A stretch of 64,000 nucleotides of DNA from contig NC_073696.1 of NCBI RefSeq assembly GCF_029784165.1, positions 266,320,760 to 266,384,759 of the forward strand, read 5' to 3'. Numbering within the stretch: the stretch's first letter is position 1; each line of letters opens with the position of its first letter. Source of the stretch: Wyeomyia smithii (Eukaryota > Arthropoda > Insecta > Diptera > Culicidae). Below, piece after piece: positions 21,361 to 33,898 of the stretch. The position numbers were made by a program, and so were the translations under genes. The notes under the pieces are model-generated. The model was not told where the DNA came from and ran no database searches. It saw only the letters and a program-made list of their open reading frames with translations.

Positions 21361-23339
21361 AGTTATACGTTGCGGTGGTGTGATCGGAAACGCGGAAACG
21401 AAAACGAGGGTTTTTTGCACTTACTTAGATATTCTAGGACTGTATCTAGCAGATTTCTTCAGCTTTCAAATGAAACAAGTAGAATCTCCCTGAATTGTTT
21501 ACATTGTGAGTTAAAGTCACTTCAAGAAAGAGTATTCAATTACGTAAAAACCAAACTAAAAAGTAACAACTTTCTATCACGAATGCATCTTGACAGTAAT
21601 GTAGGACAAACTAGTAATGAAATATGTAGTCTTTTTGCCACTTTTTTTCAAGAAATATAACCACATATGAAGAAACAGATCGCAACCGCGAATACTTCTC
21701 GTATTTTCCCTAATTTTCGATTTCTTTATCTGTCAATCAAATGTTCAGATATTCGAAATTCAGAACGCACTTAAAAGTTTAGACGCTACGAAAGGTCCTG
21801 GACCTGACAGAATAGCTCCAATTTTTCTCAAAAACTTGGCAGAAGAACTATCTACACCATTACAACACCTTATTAATATGTCCCTGAAGAATGGAATTTC
21901 CCAGAACTCTGGAAAACTTCATATTTAGTGTCAATTTTCAAATCTGGCGCTTAATCTGACATTCGTAATTATCGTGGAATTGCCATTATTTCATGCATTC
22001 CAAAATTATTTGAATCAATAATTATTGAAAAAATCTTTCAGCAAGTAAAACACCAAATTACAACTCAACAGCACGGCCTTTACAAAGGCCGACCAACTAC
22101 CACTAATCTTTTGGAATTCATAACTTTCACTTTTACTGCAATGGACAACGGCAATCACGTAGAAGCTCTTTATACGGACTTTAGCAAGGTATTTGACAGA
22201 ATCGACATACCTTTATTGCTCTTCAAGCTCTAAAAATACGGAACTGAAACAAAATTTTTGGAATGGCTGCAGTCATACTTATCAAATCGAATACAAATAG
22301 TCCGCTATCAAAATTCCTTTTCAAACCCAAAAGAAGTAACTTCTGGGGTTCCTCAAGGTTCTCACCTGGGCCCTCTTCTTTTTATATTATACGTAAATGA
22401 CATTTTCTTTCTTCTTAAGTTAATACACGTGCTTGTATATGCTGAAGACATGAAGCTCTTTATAGAAACCAATGCAGAAGACTTTGAAATATTCCAGAAT
22501 GAAATTAATGTATTCTACACTTGGTGCAACAAAAGTCTATTACAACTCAACATTAAAAAATGTGATTCAATAGCCTTCAGCAGAAAAACAGTAACACCAC
22601 CTACAAACATTTTCTTAGGAAACCAACAAGTAGAAAAATGCAAAATCGTAAGGAACCTAGGCGTAGTCTTAGACTCCAAACTTACATTCATAGAACATTA
22701 TAACACAATAATCAACAAAGCAAATAGTATGCTGAGCTTTATAAAATGCTTCGGCCATAATTTCCAAGATCCATACACAATCAAACTATTATGTATTACA
22801 TACATCCGACCAATTCTGGAATATTGTAGCATTGTATGGAATCCATATATTGTCACACATGAAGAACGCATTGAATCTGTCCAAAAACAATTTCTTTTGT
22901 ACGCGCTTCGTAAGCTAAATTGGACAGCATTTCCCTTACCGTCATATGAAGCACGCTGCATGCTTATAGACATACAAGCACTTAAAGAACGCAGCGAACT
23001 TTCAATGCTCTATTTTATCAATGACATTAATGACATTAGATAGCACGCGTTGAGCAATCTACTAAATTATTATCACAACTAAATTTTTATGCACCCTGTC
23101 GTCAAGTAAGAAATCGTTAAATATTTTCGGAAAACTCTCACAGAACTAACTACTCAAAAAATGGCCCAGTAAATCGCATGATGCGTAACTATAATCAGCA
23201 CTGCGAAAATATCGACATCACCATGGGCAAAAATCAAATTAAAAAAAAAAAACTACTGGAAATTATTTATAGAATATAAGAAAACATTGTATTATTATAA
23301 CTGTAGTCTACATTTGCTTGACGAAATAAATAAATAAAT
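21361..23339 (+). pseudogene. Jockey-like LINE, reverse transcriptase, decayed
   Basis: A plus-strand non-LTR element lacking its endonuclease. The N-terminal RT linker is at 21361-21660. The next stretch (about 21740-22240) carries DATKGPGPDRIAP and FVIIVE-type motif remnants, broken by stops and a frameshift. The largest intact part, 22258-23043 (261 codons), holds SGVPQGSHLGPLLF, then the palm motif as YAEDMKLF, and ends with the thumb and C-terminal region. YAED replaces the catalytic YADD, so the enzyme would be dead even without the stops. The 3' end is an (AAAT)n tail at 23322-23339. Jockey placement rests on the RT motifs and tail and is provisional. Confidence 0.87.
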
Positions 23340-24540
23340 TTGATAAACTCAGAGATTGAATAACTCGGAGTAGATTAACGTTAGGGCATATCACCCTGTA
23401 GTTGTAAACTGATCACCCTGTAGTTGTAAACTAAAGAAGAGCCCAAAGAGAAAAAGGAATCAATAGTAAGCTCGTGTAGAAGCTGGAAAGATAAAATCAT
23501 TATTTTAGGATTAAAAAAAAATCAGTATGCGTGAAAACGCTCCAAAAAAAAACTTTCAGACACGTTGAATAAAACATAAAACATACATTTAATTTTAGTT
23601 AAACAAATTCTCAGAAAACCAAGAAAATTCAAAAAGGTAGAGCTGTAAAGTGCCTTACATTAGGAAAAGGTCGAAGGTTGATATCATAAATTTACCTTAA
23701 ATTCAAATTGATATATAAAATACTTGAAACCTTTTTTAAAAGCTAAAGAGAAATCATTTAAAGTTTAAGGTGAGAACCATGATGCATGTATGCGATAACA
23801 GAATGATGAACTAATGTTATTTATAACTCGATGATACTGTGCATCACCAGTGGTACATACGAAACTAATCCGATTTCAAACAGCATGTTCTGCTAACAGC
23901 TTAGAATCCGTTTTAGAAAATTCACAACACTTCTTTAAAAAGGATGTAACGTCTTGTAAGGCGTTTATATTTAGACATCCCAGCAGAATTTCGAACTTAA
24001 CACTCATGGTTGCCTTCAACAGAATTTTTCCCCAGTTGCACAACGGCAATGTGCAACACGCAATAGTTGCACTCTTGGGGTCTGCTTGCATTCGACACGG
24101 GAAAAATTTGATTATCTTCCTTCGATACGGGTTATATTGCCTTTGTGTGCCTCCATCGGTCCGATTTAGCTGGTAGCTAACATAAATGAGATTAAGTTTT
24201 CGTACATTCGTATTGCGAAACTGGGATAATCTGGGAGAACTTGAAATAAAGTCGGAGCTAGCGAGCTGCTTTTAAACTGATCCTTAGTTAGTGTTTTCAC
24301 TGGCTTGCAATTGGAGATATATGTTGATTATTATATCAAAAGTTTAGACAGAACTTCACCAATCTATTGAGAAAAAAGTAAGACGTGTTCCACGTCAATA
24401 GTTACGGCCTAATTGGTACACAAATTTCAGAGGTTTAACGCCTTCTACAAAAAAAAAACATAGTATCCCAAAATCCAAGTCACTTACGAAAACGGCTTGT
24501 GAACTGAGACACAAGTGCAATTGATTCAGCTCGACGGGAA
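23340..24540. other. Unassigned stretch with a 22-bp direct repeat
   Basis: No gene recognised. At about 23390-23433 a 22-bp unit beginning ATCACCCTGTAGTTGTAAAC is present twice in tandem. A 108-codon frame at 23850-24176 gives no recognisable product. Confidence 0.4.
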
Positions 24541-24555
24541 CTAGAGGCTGGTGAT

Positions 24556-24908
24556 TTTTTTTTTTTTATTCTCGTTTATTTTCCGTCGGTCTAGTTCCGC
24601 CACTGTTGTGGCCAATCACCGACGCCCAGGCAGGTGACTCCACACCCAGGACCCTAACTCACGACCCGTTTATTAACGGACCGGCGCCAACGGCTTTACT
24701 TCCTCATGCGATGGAAGGCGTGATCCCAGAGATTTTTCGCCTCAGAAAATCTCCCGGTGTCGGCTAGGATTTAATCTAGACCAGTTTGGTTGGTTGTGAG
24801 TGGATCACGCCACCTCACAACCATCGACACCTATGTCGGCGGTGGGATTCGAACCCAGGCGACGAGCGTGGTTGACGGAGACGTTACCAACCACACTAGG
24901 CCCCCGCT
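24556..24908 (-). mobile_element. Full-length tRNA-derived SINE
   Basis: About 353 bp on the minus strand. The 5' head is near 24905, with an A-box-like TAGTGTGGTTGG and an exact B box GGTTCGAATCC (complement at 24845-24855). A unique body follows, and an A-rich tail appears as the T run at 24556-24567. A perfect 15-bp target duplication, CTAGAGGCTGGTGAT, lies at 24541-24555 and 24909-24923. The plus-strand copy at 61117-61473 is nearly identical throughout. The A and B boxes imply RNA polymerase III transcription with LINE-supplied retrotransposition (known for SINEs in general). Confidence 0.95.
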
Positions 24909-24923
24909 CTAGAGGCTGGTGAT

Positions 24924-26225
24924 ATATTTATGCAGTAGTTGCATTTCAATGCACTTCTTGTGAAGCGTCCTAATTCACCAGTTTGGAATGCTCTTCGGTT
25001 GCGTGAACTGAAACGACTTCGGAATAGCACTTAACGCAAGTATCGTCGACTGAAAACAGCGCTTACGAAGAGCAACTTCAAGCGTTACTCTGTTGAGCAC
25101 CGTCATCTGAATACCACACTGTATAAGTCATACCGACTTTCGAAAGAATCCGAGAAGCTTCTGGTACTTCGTTAACTCCAAAAAAATACTCTCCCGTACC
25201 TACGAATGAACTTTTCGATAGTGATGAGTCAACATCGGAATCCGAGCCATGTGAGCTGTTTTCAAAGTTTTTCGCTTCCGTTTTTGCGAAGCTCAACTAG
25301 TGGCATCAGGTGGGCCATCAGTGGGCCTGTTTAGTTGACTTGGCTGCAGCTGAATAATTGAAACGGTCTTATTCGCCAGGTCCTGATGGAATTCCTGCTT
25401 TTGTGTTTGGTGATTGGGCCACCGCTCTAGCAGTCTTTCACGCAAGAAAAGTTTCCTGTAGTCTGGAAGCAGTCGTTGATATTTCCTGTGCCAAACCCAG
25501 TGACCGGCAAAATGTTAGAAATTATCGTGGGATTACTAACCTTACTGCGAGTCTAAAGTGTTTGAGATTATAGTAAGCAGTTATATGCTTTCTCGCGCTA
25601 AGCACTTGTTTCTATCACTCAACACGGATTTATGCAGGGCCGTTCTGTTTGTACCTACCTAGTTCAATTTGGTTCAAGTATTGCTTCACCATTTAATAAC
25701 AAGTTAGGAGTTCCGCAAGGAAGCAATATGGAGCCCTTGTTATTTACACTGCTGCAGTAGACTTGGCACTACTGCTAGGTTGTGCCACGTCTACTGCAGC
25801 TTTTGCAAGCTGTTGTACGAAGATGTTTTTGGAAGCTCGAACTATCGAAGACTGTCGTCGTCTACAATATTTTTTTAATATTTTTACTAACTGGTGTAAG
25901 AACTGGCTCGTGGTTAGTATTTCTTAATGCGATGTTACGAATCTGGCTTGATCACGTCAACTTACCCCGTATCCAGGTCGCTGCTATTCAATGGGTATTG
26001 ATACACCCATCAAACAGTAGCAGTTTGCACCATCTGCGTCGCCGCAGAATACATCAAGCAGTGTTTCTAACCATATTACTCTGTGAAGAAATCGACTCAC
26101 AGAAGCTGTTTGACTTCAACGATTCCTTGGATAAATTTTTGCAGAAGCTCAAAATAACGAACATTTTATAAAGTTTACACTCAAACTTTGTTATATTTTT
26201 CAGGACTTTGGTCAGATTTATCATA
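24924..26225 (+). pseudogene. Jockey/CR1-like LINE, reverse transcriptase, decayed
   Basis: A plus-strand RT remnant in several frames. From 24990 it shows the basic linker (LRELKRLRNS, KYRRLKTALTKSNFKRY). From about 25358 it shows YSPGPDGIPAFVFG and NVRNYRGITNLTA, then QHGFMQGRSVCTYLVQF (about 25623) and KLGVPQGSNMEPLLFTL (about 25700). An internal deletion removes the A-A-F-D region, and the palm region is badly eroded (FADD-like remnant near 25800). The element ends at a long (TAAA)n tail. Multiple stops and frameshifts make it inactive. The SINE at 24556-24908 sits just upstream and may lie within its 5' part. Confidence 0.78.
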
Positions 26226-26400
26226 GAGACTAAATAAATTGATATATAAATTAATGAATAAATAAATAAATAAATAAATAAATTAAAAATAAATAAATAA
26301 ATGAATAAATAAATGAATAAACGAATAAATACATAAATAAATAAATAAATGAATATATAAGTAAATAAATAAATAAACGAATAAATAAATAACTAAATAC
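26226..26400. repeat. (TAAA)n tract, LINE tail
   Basis: About 175 bp of AAATAAAT units with TGAATAAA, CGAATAAA and ATACATAA variants, directly after the LINE. It most likely grew from that element's 3' tail. Confidence 0.85.
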
Positions 26401-26469
26401 ATGTGCAAGCATGGCTGAACATGTTTTAACATGAGTATGATCACGGCGTCGCACAGAAATGCCTGACGA

Positions 26470-26534
26470 CAGTATGTGCGTGTGTACGTATATGTGTGTG
26501 TGTGTGTTAGTATGTATGTATATATGTATATATG
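26470..26534. repeat. (GT)n/(TATG)n microsatellite
   Basis: Alternating GTGTGTGTG and TATGTATGTATA words, about 60 bp. Confidence 0.8.
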
Positions 26535-26542
26535 GATTAGGC

Positions 26543-26803
26543 AGTCCCAAAAAAAAATGATGTTGAAAAATTCAAGCCCTAAATTGGAAGATAATAAAAA
26601 AACAGAAATGAAAAAAGTTCAAAAGAGAGGTTTTGTAGCCTTAAAAAGTCATTTTTTCGTAAATTACGTTTGGGCAACCTGAAAACAATTTTTTAGAAAG
26701 TCGAAATGTTCTACAAAAATGCTATAAATATCATTATCTTTCTATTTAGGGCTGAGCACCTGACTTTTTCAACATCGATTTTTTAGGATACCCTAGTAAT
26801 GAC
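26543..26803. mobile_element. Small foldback (MITE-like) element
   Basis: Imperfect inverted ends: the left end carries AAAATGATGTTGAAAAATTC, and the complement of the right end carries AAAATCGATGTTGAAAAAGTC-like sequence, with CCCT at the inner edges of both arms. About 260 bp, no coding. A target duplication was not resolved. Confidence 0.5.
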
Positions 26804-26836
26804 TCTGAAACTAGACCTCCTGAAGAATATTCATTA

Positions 26837-28685
26837 GAGTAGTGAGGGGAAAAAGTACGCACGTAATTGTTTTCGCAACAAAACTATTTCAATAAACTAT
26901 CAAAAAAGTCGGTTTGATTACCAAGCGGTACATAAACCTTTTGTCTTCAAAACGTAGTACCAGAGTTTTTCGAATCTTGTTCGTAACATGAGAATTTCAT
27001 TTTTTGAAAAAATTCTCAAATGCGAACTTTTGCTTCGCATGTGAGGCAAAAGTACGCAGTTCACGGGGCAAAAGTTCGCGCTGTTTGAACAGTGTATTTA
27101 TAACTTTCCCTAATGGAGTTAATCATATTTTTGCTAATTTTGCACCAATTCTTTTTAGCTGCGTTAGAGCGGTGCCCCAAAATATTTTTTTATTCTTGTA
27201 AATTTGGTTTTCTGTGGATATGTTTCAAAGCTAAGGGACTTTATGAATACAGTAAGGTCTCTTTTACGCGGTTTTTTACGCGGATTGCTCTATTCCATTC
27301 CTCAAAAACGGTACAAGGGGCCATCCTCATACCACGTGGACAGATTTTAAACTGGCGCTTCTGGAGGCCATACAAATAAATAAGAAATATATCAATGAAA
27401 CGAGGTCGAATACCATCCAATATGGGAGTTTTCGGAACCATGATGATGCCCAGAAACTCGGGAACATCCCTAGACGTCAATTTGTATTCCAATTTGTATT
27501 CCAAAATAACTTCCGGTTCCTGTAAAATATCCAAAATTGTCCAAATACTACCTCATATGAGTGTTTTCGGAATCGGAATGATGCCAAGAGACCTGTAAAC
27601 AGCTCCAGATGAACCGAAAGTAGTCATTTCGAATTTGAAAATGGCGTCTGAAGTCGACTTCCGGACTCAGGGCATCATTTTATTTCCTGAAATGGACAAT
27701 ACTCGACCATTCTAGTTTGTTTTTTTTTTTAAACCAGAAGTCACCATCTTGAAATCCAAAATGGCTTCTGAGGTCATTTATGGTCCCAGGGCATCATCTC
27801 GATTCCGAAAATATCCCTAATACTTGGTATTCGGTCATACTTTGTTGTTTTCCAGGAACCGGAAGTCACCTTTTGGAAACCAAAATGTTGTCTGGGGTCG
27901 TTTTTTATTATCTGGGCATCTTTTCGATTAAGGATATACACATATTGGGGGAATTCGATCATTTAAGGTTGTTTTATAGAAACCGGAAGTTGTCATGTTG
28001 GAATTCAAAATGGCGTCTGGGCCATTTTCTTATCTCTGGGCAACATTCCGGTTGTAAAAATACCTATATTGGATGGAATTTGACATTGTTTTTCACCTTC
28101 TTCCAGGAAAATCTGTTCCAGATGAAGAATTTGGAATGCATACCACAAATTCATTAAAATTTTAAATTATCATTGAATCTGTGGAAGTAATTTTATAAGC
28201 TGTGAACCAATAATTGTAAATGTTTTGTGAAAAAATCGTAAATCCTCAGGAAATACTTAGTTATGGTGCATATCCGAGGAGAGCAGGATTTCCGAAAATA
28301 AGAAAAATACCTTTGAAGAAAAAATTTTCACCTTTCTTTGTATCCCTAGTTATTTTCGGGTAATTAAAATTACAGAAACTTAGTGCGTACTTTTGCCCTA
28401 CAATAAGTTTTCCAACTAATTTGATTTTTATGACAAACACCAAAATATTATCGGCAAAACAAAATTACCCTACAAACCACAACTACACAAGAGATTTTTA
28501 GGTTCTGTTGTTTTAGAGTTTTTGTAGTTTCCGAAAAAGTACATCATAGTTCTCAAAACTAAGAAAATTAGAACCAAACAGCTCAAAACACAACTTTCCT
28601 CATAACTTCAGACCATTAAAACAGAACCTAACATTATAATGCTGCAAATTCATACAATGTTGCGTACTTTTGCCCCTCACTACTC
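26837..28685. mobile_element. TIR element with TA duplication, 1.85 kb, non-autonomous
   Basis: The ends are inverted copies: GAGTAGTGAGGGGAAAAAGT at the left, and GAGTAGTGAGGGGCAAAAGT as the complement of the right. TA flanks each end (26835-26836 and 28686-28687), as for Tc1/mariner-type insertions. The word GGCAAAAGTACGCA or a close variant recurs near 26846, 27045 and 27067, and inverted near 28383 and 28663, giving subterminal repeats. The core (about 27590-28110) holds four to five diverged units of roughly 130 bp built on ACCGGAAGT and AAAATGGCGTCTG. No transposase motif is visible. Confidence 0.75.
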
Positions 28686-28687
28686 TA

Positions 28688-31600
28688 TGGGTCAATATAT
28701 TTTTTTCAGGTTGCTTTTGACGTAGAACTACGTCTTTCCGTAAGGGTTCATTTTGAGATTTATATAGCATCTTGTGAAACGCTCTAAAGGTAGCATTTCA
28801 ACCATGTATAGAGATGTAAAAATCAACAAATATGTTTATAGTCATCATTCGATTCTTGTATTTTATGAGATTTGCTATAGGCAGCACTTTTTAAATATCT
28901 TCCGAGAGATGATGCATATGAAGCACATACAACTATACAACTGTTTCAAGCTCCGTCATTCTCGCTTCTACGTTTGAGTAGCTGGTCGATTTTTTCACTA
29001 AGGCAACAAAAAAACGACCAGCTTCGCCTCTTTCTGTCAAGAACATTCTCGTCATTCATCAATCGGATGCAAAGAAGCAGAAGTAACCAAGTAAAAGTTA
29101 AATTGAATTCTCTCTTTAGTCCAGTAGGCACCGGACAACACCGTTCGGATTGGATATATAGGCCCTCCGTCAAGTGTATTTTTGTCTTCAACTAATACCG
29201 CGTCGGTGTCGACATGGCAGAGACAGTTTCCGGTTGTAGAACAGACAAAGTGGATGGTGGCTGCGGCGAAAGCTACAGAAAAGGTGCTCATAAACTACTA
29301 ACATAAACGAAATTTGGTTTTTGTTTGATGATTGTTCCAATACAAACACTGTTCTTCTCATGACAAAAAAATCTACAATTGAGAAGTTAATGAATTTTCT
29401 TTTTTGGTTATACTTATTGTGGTACGTATGGACCAAGTTGACACGAGCTTGAGGAAATATTGTTTCTTTTGTGGTGGTTATAGCTCGAGCATTGGCACAC
29501 TGTCCTCTACAGGACAAATAGGATTGAAAATTAAAGAGTTGATTTTCTCCTTTCCATAATATATGCCGTAATATATGGTACTCTACTCTTCACAATAGAA
29601 CTCAATTTATAACATAACGAGACATGAACGATGCCAATATTTCCGTTCACCATGAGGGGTAGAGGGAAGTTATGTGCTGATTTCATTGACTGAAACTATT
29701 GTAATATTTCATTTCATTTTCATGTCGTTTCTGATGTTTTTGATGATCTTGGAGTTGTTTGAGTAATTTTAGAAGTGTTTTTGCCCTCTACGGCTTTTAA
29801 AATGACAATTTTCAGCTATGATTGAGAATATTTTTTAAAGGCATTAAACTTGAAAAGCTACTAAAGCGTGTCTCCTTGTTTTGGGCCAATGTAGGAAACA
29901 TTTGTTCGCATTTTTTCGTCGTTTCTAGCTTTAACTAGAGATTTCCAGCGGTTTTAGATTTCGGAACAGTTCGAGTTTTCGAGTCAGTTACAATGAGAGA
30001 CTACCAAAAGAATACTAATATTTAATAATCGAAATTGTTCCCTTGAAACGAGCTGTTGATCTCTGTCGCCTTTAACTACTGTGTCCTGAACTAAAATGCA
30101 GCCGAATTTTCCGTACGCTATGTTTCATATCAAGCCATTACAGGAAATTTACGAATAGGCGGGGTCACGCAGGTAATAAAATGGCAATGAAAAAATAAAC
30201 CCTATTCCACCAGCTTTGTCTTCTTAGATAGCAGTTTCGGTGTGCCTAGCATTGTTTTAGTGACTAGTTCTTAACTACGAACCTTTTGTCACATAGAGCT
30301 AGAGAGAATGTTTAATCATTTAAATTTTTCATAAAGACACAAAAAAAAAACATTTGTATTTTACTGCAAAACGTGCATGTTCCTCCTGGTCTAGAGTGAA
30401 GGAATGCTTGCTATTTACCAATTTAGCAAGAGCTTCCGCTCAAATCGATTGTTAAATAAATACTAACTGGAATCCAACCGTACAATTGTTTCTGATCAAT
30501 TGATTCTGAAAACTCGTGAGTCTGATGAGAAATGAGTGTCGAACCTAATTACTAATGCTTGAAATCTTTTATTTTGTTCTCAATTCAACTTCAACTTGTT
30601 GAGAACTCCTTCAATTGCCGGATATTCTGAATACTGAACACTTTTCATCGTGTGTAAGCTAGTGTGAGCTTCCGAAAAAGGCAGCGGTTGTGCGGAAAGT
30701 CAATTTGCCAGCGCTGCGAATGAAACTTGGTTTTTCAATCACCGACCCAGCTCCGGAAAACGCCTCACGGTGCAGTTATGATTGCCGGGGAATCCTCAGC
30801 ATGGCTGAATAATGAATGACTGGTAAACGGTTTAAGGGTTTTCTTTTTGTTGTTGCGATGTGCTCGAACCCGAAAGTGCCTACCCCACAGTATGCATGAT
30901 TGATATGATTTCAGTGCGCAATTATGCCTTCCGCGAGCTGAACTGCTGATTGATGGTGAATCCTTCATACGGGGCTCATCAATCAACGCTCTCAGAACTT
31001 TTGCGCCAACTATTCTGAGTGGAAATTCAATTAAATCGAACCGGAATGACAAATGGTTACCACAAAACAATACAAAATATCGTTTGACCCCAACCCTTCA
31101 ATGCGCTGGAACGCTCGAGCTTGTCCACTTGACCGGCATTCTAGATACTGCATGTAAAGCTTGAGCGAAAAAAAAGTCCAATCGATCACCAACCGACCAC
31201 AGGTTGGACCCTAGTTACGGATTAGTTACGGCTTAGCACCTTCTGTGAGTGGCACTTTCTTCGATCCGGCCGAAAGAGGATCGAGTAAAAAATGACACAA
31301 GCAAGAGAAATGGGAAGCAACATCCCAAACAAAGGCCTGGCGAGCAAGACAAAACAGATACAAATGAGCAGCAAATAAATCAACACCGGAGCCCACAAAA
31401 CAAAAAATAAAAGAAGCATGGATCTCTCCGGTCCGTTGGTCGGTCGGCCGAGCAGTCGACCTACCTACCGAACCATAGCGCATCGCAAGAAGAGAGAGGG
31501 AGCAGCTCCGCTAGCTCATGTATTTAGTGGCGATCGAATAAATTAGAAAATGACAGAACACATCAGACACTAATTTACGAGCTCACACCGAGCGGCTTTC

Positions 31601-33249
31601 GGTCGGATTTATGGACCCTACCGATCGGCACAAAGTCGAAGCCTCGGGACCAACTTGGCTGGGGTGTCGGGAATTTTCTGGCTGTTTTGGATTCCTTTGT
31701 ACGGTACCTACGAAGATCACCGAGAGCAGCGAGATTGGCTCTGAGAGGTGTGTAATTTGATCTAAATGCGATATCTATTGGGTGAAAGATGGTTTATTTT
31801 TGGTCTCACTGCGGCGCATCGCCGGTGGTATGCGATGATCGCGGTTATCGATCCGGCCCGGAGGGTCATAAATAAGGTTTGAAAAATTGCGGTCAAAACA
31901 AGATCAAGCTGAGTAACCGGGCGACAAGTTATGAGAAAAATTTCTGGTCGTGGATCGATTACTGTAGTTCTAATTACATATTCAGATTATTATTTTTTTT
32001 AGCTTAGGAGCGAAAACAACATATCATACTGTCCAAAATAGCTTCCTTCATCGGAACCGTTGCTGACAACTGGTTATGGACCGGAATGAATGTGACGCAA
32101 ATCCTGAACCGTCGGCACTAGCAATAATATTGCTCGCCACAGCACCAAACATCAATAAATATGAACTTAATCCGATGAGTGAAACTAATTTTTAATGCAA
32201 ATCTTATGGCAGATCGGCTGTCGTGGCCAACCTGAAGACCCTGGACAGGTCCGTATTTGCTTAGAAATCCATAGCTCTGCGATTCTGCATGCTGCAGTGC
32301 GCTGGAGTTTCGCTCCCAAAAGTAGCGTGCAGGTTCGACTTGTGTTGCTAAGGGCAAGCGCCTCTCCAGCGGCTCCAGTGCGAGCTCGAAACTGAAAAGG
32401 GTAAGAGACCGCTGCACTTCGAGGAAGACGCAGATTGTGGTGTATGATTTCGCTTGATAAATGTAGCATAGTTGCACATTCTGACGACGCAGCTCAAAGG
32501 TGAACATCTCGCCGAGGAAGGATAATGTTTTTATTTATTTTCATTTGTAATTTCACGTGTTTGAACGCTCCGGGAAAATGTGAGCTCATTCCGACTGTTC
32601 GTGCCACTGAGTATGAGGGCTCTAAGGGGGACGGTCCTTATTTTGGGTGCCATGGACAGACAGCATTCGGAAGGGACTATAATAAGACCATCCATCGTTC
32701 AACTAAGCTCGTACTATTGAGCAGAGTCCAGTCACGGATTGAATGCAGCGGCGGCGATAAATCGAATCATAAGCAAAATGCGCCACTCTCTTTGATATGC
32801 GATTAGCGATTCGATGCCAGCACTGAAAGTCAGATGCAGTTCTTGGCTTCGCAATCGCGTAGGTAAATTGTAATGATGACTTATGACACTTCTTTCATGC
32901 TTCATCGCTGCTGTCTGCCTTCATTGCTTCTATGCTGTCCGATCGGAGCGATTGTTGGTTTTGGTTTTGCTGCAACAGGATTGTTTGTAATTGAATCCGA
33001 CTTCGCTCGGGATGTTGGCAAGCCGCCAGTGCATTCGATCCGCAACCCGAATCGAATTGCATTCACGGACGAACTGCCAGCCTGTCGATGGGATAGTTTA
33101 TTGATCTGATTACTGGGCGGAAATTTGAATGGCATAATATTTTACGCTGGGAATAAAGCAGAGTTCTGAGGCTGAAATATATGGCACTGAAGATGAAAAT
33201 ATTCGGATAAATTTGAAACCAGTAGTCAATACAATAATATCAAATTGAA
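28688..33249. other. Unassigned sequence
   Basis: No gene is recognised. TTTTGACGTAGAACTACGTC near 28719 contains a perfect palindromic core, and part of it recurs near 63325-63340 (TAGTTCTACGTCAAAA). From about 30600 to 33130 the sequence is more GC-balanced and several frames of 60-129 codons are open, often on both strands. None gives a product I know or is framed by convincing splice sites. It may be host intron or intergenic DNA. Confidence 0.35.
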
Positions 33250-33790
33250 ACCAGAAAAAAAATGAAACAGAAAACTATAAATAGAAAAAGACTAGTGAGA
33301 TGATATAAAAAATAACACAGTAAAGAGATAGGGTTAAAGCGTGAAGAAAATAGAAAGGGATGGTAGAGAAAAGCGAAAAAGAAAAGAAAAAATAAGGAGA
33401 AATAGAAAGAAGACAAAAGAAAAAAGACAAAATAAAATCAGAAGAGACAAAAGAAAAGGTAAATAAAGAAAAAAAGGGAAAAAAGAACATATAAAAGTTA
33501 AAAATAAGAGAAAAGAGAAAAGAGGAGTGATCAAAGAGAAGATTGAAAGAAGAAAAGAAAAGATAGAAAATTGTAAGAAAATAAAAGTGAAAAAGAAGAG
33601 AAGCGAAAAAAAAAGTGTAACAAAGAAAAAAAAGGATAGAGAAGAGATAGAAATAAAAAGGAATAAGAGAGAAGAAAACAGAGAAAAGATAAAAAAAAAT
33701 CAGAAAAGATTAAGGAGAGAAGAAAAGAAAGAAATAAGTAAAAACAATAGAGAGAGGAGAAAAAAAAATGAGAAATAAGAGAAGTGAAAA
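33250..33790. repeat. Polypurine tract (inverted counterpart of 15040-16060)
   Basis: The plus strand is almost all A and G, with GAGAAAA-like units. It is followed by AACATTTTTGCAAAAAGCGA at about 33827-33846 and AATAACAGAGC at about 33863-33873. These are the complement of the spacer beside the arrays at 15080-15137. Reverse-strand frames are compositional artefacts. Confidence 0.85.
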
Positions 33791-33898
33791 AATAAAATAT
33801 GACACAGAAAACAAAAACAAACAAAAAACATTTTTGCAAAAAGCGAAAACCGACAATAATGAATAACAGAGCTATTACTAAAACACAGAACACTGAGA

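Noticed and set aside
22698..22973. 91-codon minus-strand frame
   Set aside because: Antisense shadow of the LINE reverse transcriptase at 22258-23043.
30765..33135. Frames of 60-129 codons in GC-balanced DNA
   Set aside because: No known motifs and frequent overlap of opposite-strand frames; I could not separate any from chance.
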